The notes below the pieces were generated by a model. The model had not been told where the DNA came from and ran no database searches. It was given only the letters and a program-made list of their open reading frames with translations. 64,000 nucleotides of DNA, taken from positions 17,969,001 to 18,033,000 of the forward strand of contig CM066322.1 in assembly GCA_033807775.1 (NCBI GenBank). The letters are read 5' to 3'. Positions 59,424 to 64,000 of the stretch are shown here, in pieces (positions within the stretch are counted from its first letter, which is position 1; the number at the start of each line of letters is the position of its first letter). The translations under genes were made by a program, and so were the position numbers. The DNA is from Saussurea involucrata. Lineage: Eukaryota; Streptophyta; Magnoliopsida; Asterales; Asteraceae.

Positions 59424-59996
59424 ATGGCTGGAGGTTCAAGATCAAGGGGGAACAGGTCGGCGAATGTGGCTGGAACTTCACGTTCGGGAGCCTACCAACC
59501 ACTGAACGATGGAGCTCGCCGGAGTACCTGGAAGGTACCGGAAACAGACGAGGAGTGGAGAAACTGTGGGCGAACTGCAGCCGATTTTCCATTCACGCCT
59601 GAGGAGGAAGCAGACTGGGAGATGGCATCCGACAATTACTACTTCGATAATGGCATGAGAACCCCACCAATGTATGATTTTATGCCGACGGGTCTTCGAC
59701 AAAGTCAACAAATTACTCCTGCAGTGCAAAAAGCCATTCATGGGGCGAACGCTGATATCGAAAAGGTAAAGGGTATGTGGAACCATAACAGGGGGATTCA
59801 GCAGGGGAAAATGGAATATCTAGCGGGGAAGAAACGAGAACTGACCATGGCTAGGGCTCACGTTCGGCACCTGCAACGAGAGATTAAGGAAGCTGAAGAG
59901 GAATTAGAAGAACTCGAATCGGACTACATGGGAATGGAGGACGTGATCAAGGAAAAGGTTAACTTGATCACAGGACTCCAGGACGCCTTCCAGTAA
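59424..59996 (+). CDS. 190-aa coiled-coil protein, MULE-borne
   Basis: Uninterrupted frame starting accATGGct, a good plant start context, with its own TATA box. N-terminal 30 residues are Gly/Ser/Arg-rich (GGSRSRGNRS). Residues about 35-75 are acidic with WKVPETDEEWRNC and FPFTPEEEADWEM. Residues about 105-185 form a long charged helix with heptad spacing (ARAHVRHLQREIKEAEEELE), likely a coiled coil. No known family recognised. It shares the MULE with the Ulp1 gene on the same strand. No stop or frameshift, unlike the Ulp1 gene. Might be a DNA-binding accessory or structural protein; that is inference. Confidence 0.75.
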   Translation: MAGGSRSRGNRSANVAGTSRSGAYQPLNDGARRSTWKVPETDEEWRNCGRTAADFPFTPEEEADWEMASDNYYFDNGMRTPPMYDFMPTGLRQSQQITPAVQKAIHGANADIEKVKGMWNHNRGIQQGKMEYLAGKKRELTMARAHVRHLQREIKEAEEELEELESDYMGMEDVIKEKVNLITGLQDAFQ

Positions 59997-60009
59997 TAGA
60001 TTTCTTTGT

Positions 60010-60212
60010 TTACATGCACTGTATCCGTTTCGGTTGCGAATATGATTTGCAATACTCTGTAACTGCAAATACTTCAGCTCCAAACACACATGAATCATCA
60101 TTCGCCAAATACCCATTTTCACAATTCTTAAATGAGTCCAGTGATACCAACTTGTCAAAACCCCATTTAATATTCTTCTCGTGAAACCTTCTCCTATTGC
60201 CATTCATCTATA
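60010..60212 (-). pseudogene. captured MATH (TRAF-like) domain exon
   Basis: Reverse-strand reading after a tttatag acceptor-like site: RRFHEKNIKWGFDKLVSLDSF then NGYLANDDSCVFGAEVF, the conserved C-terminal half of plant MATH domains. Only about 60 codons remain and no other MATH exon is nearby, so it is a gene fragment, most likely captured by the MULE. Confidence 0.8.
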
Positions 60213-60309
60213 AACACATTCAAATAATAATAATTTAAAACGATTTAATGAATTAGTTAATATATGATTATTATGTTAATGCGATAGGAGTGTAAAACAA
60301 AATTGAAAA

Positions 60310-60650
60310 AAAAATAAGAGATGTACCATAAATTAAATAATTAACTATAAGAGTATGAATTTTAAATATAAAAAATTTTTTTTTATGTAGTGTATAACTG
60401 TATATGATATATATTAAAATATATAAATCCAAAAAAAATCAAGATTGGGCTCATTTCGAACGTATCGAAGAGACGATTATAATGGTATAATTTGTTAAAA
60501 TTAAAACGTATTTTTTTAACGTATTTTAGTTAATAAACGATTATATGTGTTAAATGTAAAATTAAAATAATGAAAGTAAAAGGTATAAAGTAAATTTAGT
60601 AAATAAGTATAGGGGTTGAAAGTGTAACATTTTATATTAAATTCATCAAA
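60310..60650. repeat. dispersed AT-rich repeat, inverted copy of 6480-6820
   Basis: See 6480-6820. Lies between the MATH fragment and the right MULE terminus. Confidence 0.65.
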
Positions 60651-60699
60651 TTGAAAGAAAGCGGGTGAACAGTGGATTCTACGCGATCGCGGTTCAATT

Positions 60700-60851
60700 T
60701 TCATAAATGGTCCCTGTAATTTTTCAAAAATGGTCCCTTACAATTGAAAAGTCACAAAAATGACCCCATCGCGGGATGATCCCGCGATCGCGGGATTTCA
60801 TTTTTCAAAAATGGTCCCTGAAAGTTTAAAAAAGTGACAGAAATGGTCCCT
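60700..60851. repeat. right subterminal region of the MULE
   Basis: Repeats of aatggtccctgaaa and cgcgatcgcggg with short spacers, mirroring the left subterminal array only in part. Confidence 0.6.
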
Positions 60852-60966
60852 GACCCGCGATCACGGGCTCCCATCGCGGAAAAAAGGGGTATTTTTACAA
60901 ACTGGGAGAGATTTTGGGTATTTTGGTAACACTTGCTTTGACTTAGGGTATTTTAATTAATTTCCC
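60852..60966. repeat. right TIR of the 17.6-kb MULE
   Basis: Inverted copy of 43345-43460, ending at ccc with ttttatttg beyond. Confidence 0.88.
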
Positions 60967-61149
60967 TTTTATTTGATGACAACAAAGGATATATCTCATT
61001 CTAGGACCAAACGAGGATATTGTATTTATAAAGGTCGCGGGGAATACACACGAGATCCTTTGATAATAAAAGTAGAGAAGACGGTGTTAATGCTAACGGC
61101 GTCTATTTCGGTCGTCGAAACAAACCCCGCGGTTTCAACTGGTGTAGGC

Positions 61150-61597
61150 CCCTTCTCACATCACAGCGCCAAACCCACACACGGCACCGTCTCTCCCACC
61201 TCCGTTAACACCTCTCTCTCTCTAGGGTTAATATCACGGAGTTTGCCCCAAATCTCGTTTTTCCTTTGGTGTCGGCGATCAAATGCGCTGTCTGCAAAGG
61301 TATCGTTCGATTCTGTCCCTAATTTCTTATCAATATATTGATTTCTCTAGGGTTAGGGTTTCCTTGATCGTTCATTTATCATGAAATTCATTCTATTTGT
61401 CGATCGATTCCCGTGATATTTGAATCGGATTACATCATAGATTGGTGGAATTTTTTCTTGGTTTTGTGAAATTAAAGATGTATATGGGGTGGTTTAGTTG
61501 TTTTTGCTGCGGTATTACTCATATTGGGTATGCTGTGAATTGATTTGGGGAATTTTTCGTATAAAAGGGGATCTTTTTTCATTTGATTTAGTTTTAG
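61150..61597 (+). other. 5' UTR exon and leader intron of the HSP20-like gene
   Basis: A CT-rich leader (ctctctctctctagggtt) ends at about 61299 with tctgcaaag before gtatcg. A U-rich intron follows and can end at gatttagttttag (61597). Leader introns of this kind are common in plant housekeeping genes. Exact transcription start not seen. Confidence 0.5.
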
Positions 61598-61600
61598 GAA

Positions 61601-61612
61601 ATGATTATATGA
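61601..61612 (+). promoter_or_regulatory. three-codon upstream ORF
   Basis: ATG ATT ATA TGA ends ten bases before the main start at 61623. Could lower translation of the main frame if included in the mature leader. Confidence 0.45.
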
Positions 61613-61622
61613 GGTTCTTCTC

Positions 61623-63215
61623 ATGCTGTTGAGTGTTGATTGTGGTGGGACTAAAGATTCCACCGAAGAAGATACAAATACGATAATGCCCGCAAAAGAG
61701 AAATTAAGCGGAGATTTGCTGACCACCTTATCCATGGACAACAATCATTTATCGACGATTCTGTCCATGGATTCGAGTTTATCAGCACATGATGAGATGG
61801 AGAGAGAGCTGAATCGTGCGGTGGATCTTAGCTTGCCGCCAGATATCAATCTCCCACTCTCAGCCGAGCCTAGCCCTCCGCCATCATCATGGAACGATAC
61901 TTGTGATATGTTGGATGTTGGATTAGGTCCTCAACATTATGAGGTGGAAACAAATATCAATGTAACAAAGATTGGGAAAAAGTGCGCTAAACGCCTTGAT
62001 AGCGTATGGGGCGCATGGTTTTTCTTTAACTTTTACTTCAAACCAGCTTTGAATGAGAAATCGAAGAACAAGGTGAATAGGGAGAATGGGTACGAGAAAT
62101 CGGATTTGAAGTTGGATGTTTTCTTGGTTCAGCATGATATGGAGAATATGTATATGTGGACTTTTAAAGAAAGGCCGGAGAACGCGTTGGGGAAGATGCA
62201 GCTGAGGAGTTATATGAATGGCCATTCTCGACAAGGTGAAAAACCATTTCCTTTCAGTGCTGATAAGGGTTTTGTCCGATCTCACAGAATGCAGAGGAAA
62301 CACTATAGGGGTCTCTCTAATCCTCAGTGTGTTCATGGGATTGAAGTTGTTCGATCCCCAAATTTGATGGGATTAGACGAGGAAGAAAGGAAAAGATGGA
62401 TGGAGCTTACAGGAAGAGATTTGAACTTTGCAATCCCTCTTGATGCTAGTGATTTTGGTTCTTGGAGGAATCTTCCTAGTACAGATTTTGAAATTGAGCG
62501 GCCTCCGGTTATGAGGAACAACAATTCGACTAATGGAAATCATCATCAACCAAAAAGATTGCTGAATGGTTCAGGGTTGAATCTTTCAACTCAGATTACA
62601 GAGCATGTAAATGGTGAAGCAAATGGAAATGGGATGGATCTTATGGTCGGCTGCAACAGTAAACGGAGAAAAAACTTTTTCCCACTTGGCAATGATGATG
62701 ATAATTCTGATGGTGTTCTTGATATCCATCCTGTTGAGCCACATTGGTTGAGCGAGTTTTCTGGGGTTATGAGAAACGCGTATGGACCTGTGACCGCCGC
62801 CAAGACTATTTACGAAGATGAAGAAGGATTCTTGATTGTGGTGAGCTTGCCTTGTGCTGATCTCCAACGGGTGAAAGTTACTTGGAAGAACACACTCTCA
62901 CATGGGATTGTCAAGATCTTTTGTGTTAGCACCGGGTGTATGCCAGTCTTGAAAAGAAAAGATCGAACTTTTAAGTTGACTGACCCAGCACCTGAACACT
63001 GCCCACCAGGGGACTTTGTTCGAGAAATATCTCTTCCAACACGCATTCCTGAAGATGCGAAATTAGAAGCTTATGGCGATGAAAGTGGAACCATGCTCGA
63101 GATTATTGTGCCTAAGCATCGTGAAGGACCAGAAGAACATGAGGTGCGTGTTTGCCTTCGACCATCTCCTTGGAACGAACGCCCGTATGTTGACTTGACA
63201 GAAGCCTTACTTTAA
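61623..63215 (+). CDS. HSP20-like (alpha-crystallin domain) nuclear-type protein
   Basis: 530 codons, no intron. N-terminus MLLSVDCGG, then a conserved plant-specific region (SVWGAWFFFNFYFKP, QCVHGIEVVRSPNLMGLDEE, WMELTGRDLNF), a low-complexity Asn/Gly-rich linker with SKRRKNF (possible nuclear signal), and a C-terminal alpha-crystallin-like domain at about residues 387-500 (EEGFLIVVSLPCADL ... LEIIVPKH). The final tail is RPYVDL. This layout matches the Arabidopsis HSP20-like proteins of the FYD type, as I recall them. It lacks the short size of true small heat-shock proteins. The only clearly functional host gene here. The MULE end lies about 650 bp upstream and may affect its promoter. Confidence 0.9.
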   Translation: MLLSVDCGGTKDSTEEDTNTIMPAKEKLSGDLLTTLSMDNNHLSTILSMDSSLSAHDEMERELNRAVDLSLPPDINLPLSAEPSPPPSSWNDTCDMLDVGLGPQHYEVETNINVTKIGKKCAKRLDSVWGAWFFFNFYFKPALNEKSKNKVNRENGYEKSDLKLDVFLVQHDMENMYMWTFKERPENALGKMQLRSYMNGHSRQGEKPFPFSADKGFVRSHRMQRKHYRGLSNPQCVHGIEVVRSPNLMGLDEEERKRWMELTGRDLNFAIPLDASDFGSWRNLPSTDFEIERPPVMRNNNSTNGNHHQPKRLLNGSGLNLSTQITEHVNGEANGNGMDLMVGCNSKRRKNFFPLGNDDDNSDGVLDIHPVEPHWLSEFSGVMRNAYGPVTAAKTIYEDEEGFLIVVSLPCADLQRVKVTWKNTLSHGIVKIFCVSTGCMPVLKRKDRTFKLTDPAPEHCPPGDFVREISLPTRIPEDAKLEAYGDESGTMLEIIVPKHREGPEEHEVRVCLRPSPWNERPYVDLTEALL

Positions 63216-63815
63216 GAATTCACGGCTGGCGCTTCATTGTTTTTGCTAACCTTACTATATACTATCAATCGAAATTTGCAGCAATCGCTTTTCTTGCCAA
63301 AAGAAAAAAGGATAAATAGAAACCTTTGATCTAAACAGACCACAGAAATGTATGCTGAATAGTAAAGGTTGCAAATTTGTTGAGACTGAGTAAGTAGTAA
63401 AGTGAAAAGTTGCATTCTACAGATATCTTGTTTCCCTCTTTTGCTTGTTGAAACATTAAAAAAGGAAAAGTGTATAATTGTCTTTGTTTGTTTTTTGTAG
63501 GACAAATTTAGTAGTGATTTGTAATAGATCATGGTTGCTTTTTGTGCCATCGTTGATCTATCTTCTTCTTGAATATAGTGTTTGTTTGCATCATTTAACC
63601 AAATATGGTTCTGATGCCACATTTGTTGCCTGAATTAATGGCGGTGTAAAGTTTAATCTCTCGGGCATCTGTTTTTCTTTCTGGTGTCGTAAAGATTACA
63701 TTCGATTTTTCTGTCTTGCATGACGTTATGGAATTTTTGTGTTGATTGTAATTTGTAGCATGTGTGGTTGATTCTTTACTGGTTAGATCGATAGAGTTTT
63801 GCATTATCCAATACA
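63216..63815 (+). other. 3' UTR and downstream flank
   Basis: T-rich sequence with no frame of note on either strand. No canonical aataaa was picked out; plant poly(A) signals are often diffuse. Confidence 0.5.
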
Positions 63816-63820
63816 AAATT

Positions 63821-64000
63821 ATGTCTAGCTCAGTTGGTCTACCTAAGGATGGTAACATCCTGGGAGGGGCTGTGGATGGTATCCCAGTCTACCCGGGTTC
63901 GATTCCAAGGGGAGGCAATTGAGGGCATGAGGAGTACCCTGTCCTTGGGTGGTCCAGTCTTTGACTGGGCTTACCCCCCAGCCTGTGGTTGGGCCTTAGG
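63821..64000 (+). mobile_element. tRNA-derived SINE, cut by window end
   Basis: tagctcagttgg (63826-63837) is a pol III A box and ggttcgattcc (63896-63906) a B box. The spacing of about 60 bp is longer than in a tRNA and no cloverleaf fits, so a SINE is more likely than a tRNA gene. The body continues past the end of the window. Confidence 0.65.

Larger units (their letters stand above)
43345..60966 (+). mobile_element. 17.6-kb Mutator-like element with Ulp1 gene
   Basis: The first about 115 bp are an inverted copy of the last about 115 bp, starting gggaaattaattaaaatac on both sides. The 9-bp sequence ttttatttg flanks it perfectly at 43336-43344 and 60967-60975, the Mutator signature. It carries a DUF1985-Ulp1 fusion gene, a coiled-coil protein gene and a reverse-strand MATH exon. 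No MURA transposase is present. Ulp1-like genes are known cargo of some plant MULEs (Kaonashi-type). Its right end is about 650 bp from the HSP20-like start codon. Confidence 0.9.

Noticed and set aside
60973..61341. 122-codon frame upstream of the HSP20-like gene
   Set aside because: Spans the MULE target site and the 5' leader; low-complexity and not in phase with the main gene.
61923..62336. 137-codon frame antisense to the HSP20-like gene
   Set aside because: Shadow of a conserved sense coding region; no independent motif.
63821..63906. tRNA gene
   Set aside because: A and B boxes are present but too far apart and no acceptor or anticodon stem pairs; better explained as a SINE.

Overview
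The window looks like nuclear DNA of a eudicot, most likely Asteraceae. Plant-type LTR retrotransposons with a tRNA-Met primer site, a Cassandra element carrying 5S rRNA sequence, MULE, Harbinger and MITE elements, and U-rich GT-AG introns all point to a plant. The family assignment rests on my recollection that the Copia 3' ORF resembles Asteraceae polyproteins; it was not searched. About 95% of the window is transposon or repeat. Only one ordinary host gene is evident: an HSP20-like alpha-crystallin-domain protein with an intronless coding region at 61623-63215.

Layout. 371-5430 is a long-TIR Mutator-like element (9-bp TSD tagattata) holding a 1.28-kb TIR element and a solo LTR (TSD tgagt). 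A second solo LTR lies at 7665-9252 (TSD acatg). 9310-25743 is a reverse-strand Copia-type element (TSD ataag) that has lost integrase and RT but keeps a long 3' ORF; nested in it are a Cassandra TRIM (13679-14313, TSD tttta) and a Gypsy chromovirus (15595-24404, TSD tttag). 26287-27830 is a small TIR element containing a Harbinger derivative (TSD tta). 28204-41997 is a tandem Gypsy array LTR-int-LTR-int-LTR bounded by one TSD pair (ccggg), sitting at the stop codon of an RNase H gene fragment. Two MITE-like elements follow.

43345-60966 is a 17.6-kb Mutator-like element (115-bp TIRs, 9-bp TSD ttttatttg) just upstream of the HSP20-like gene. It carries a multi-exon DUF1985-Ulp1 (C48 protease) fusion gene with the catalytic H/D/Q/C residues present but one frameshift, a separate intact gene for a 190-aa coiled-coil protein, and a reverse-strand MATH-domain exon fragment that looks captured. 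The predicted 11.4-kb first intron of the Ulp1 gene contains a 410-bp higher-order AT-rich repeat, a 48-bp minisatellite and a reverse-strand Gypsy element. No MURA-type transposase was seen, so the element looks dependent on a transposase supplied elsewhere.

Patterns shared between elements are the most unusual part. Blocks of degenerate TCCGGA motifs occur in the LTRs of several Gypsy families and twice inside the unrelated Copia element. A stem-loop of the form CTAGACC/GGTCTAACCCTCG followed by TTTTCAGGTAAG recurs in the LTRs of four families, with a looser version in a fifth. The Gypsy element at 15595-24404 has a 77-nt intron-like interruption exactly between gag and protease. Boundaries given to the base come from paired repeats and TSDs read by eye; identity estimates are approximate.
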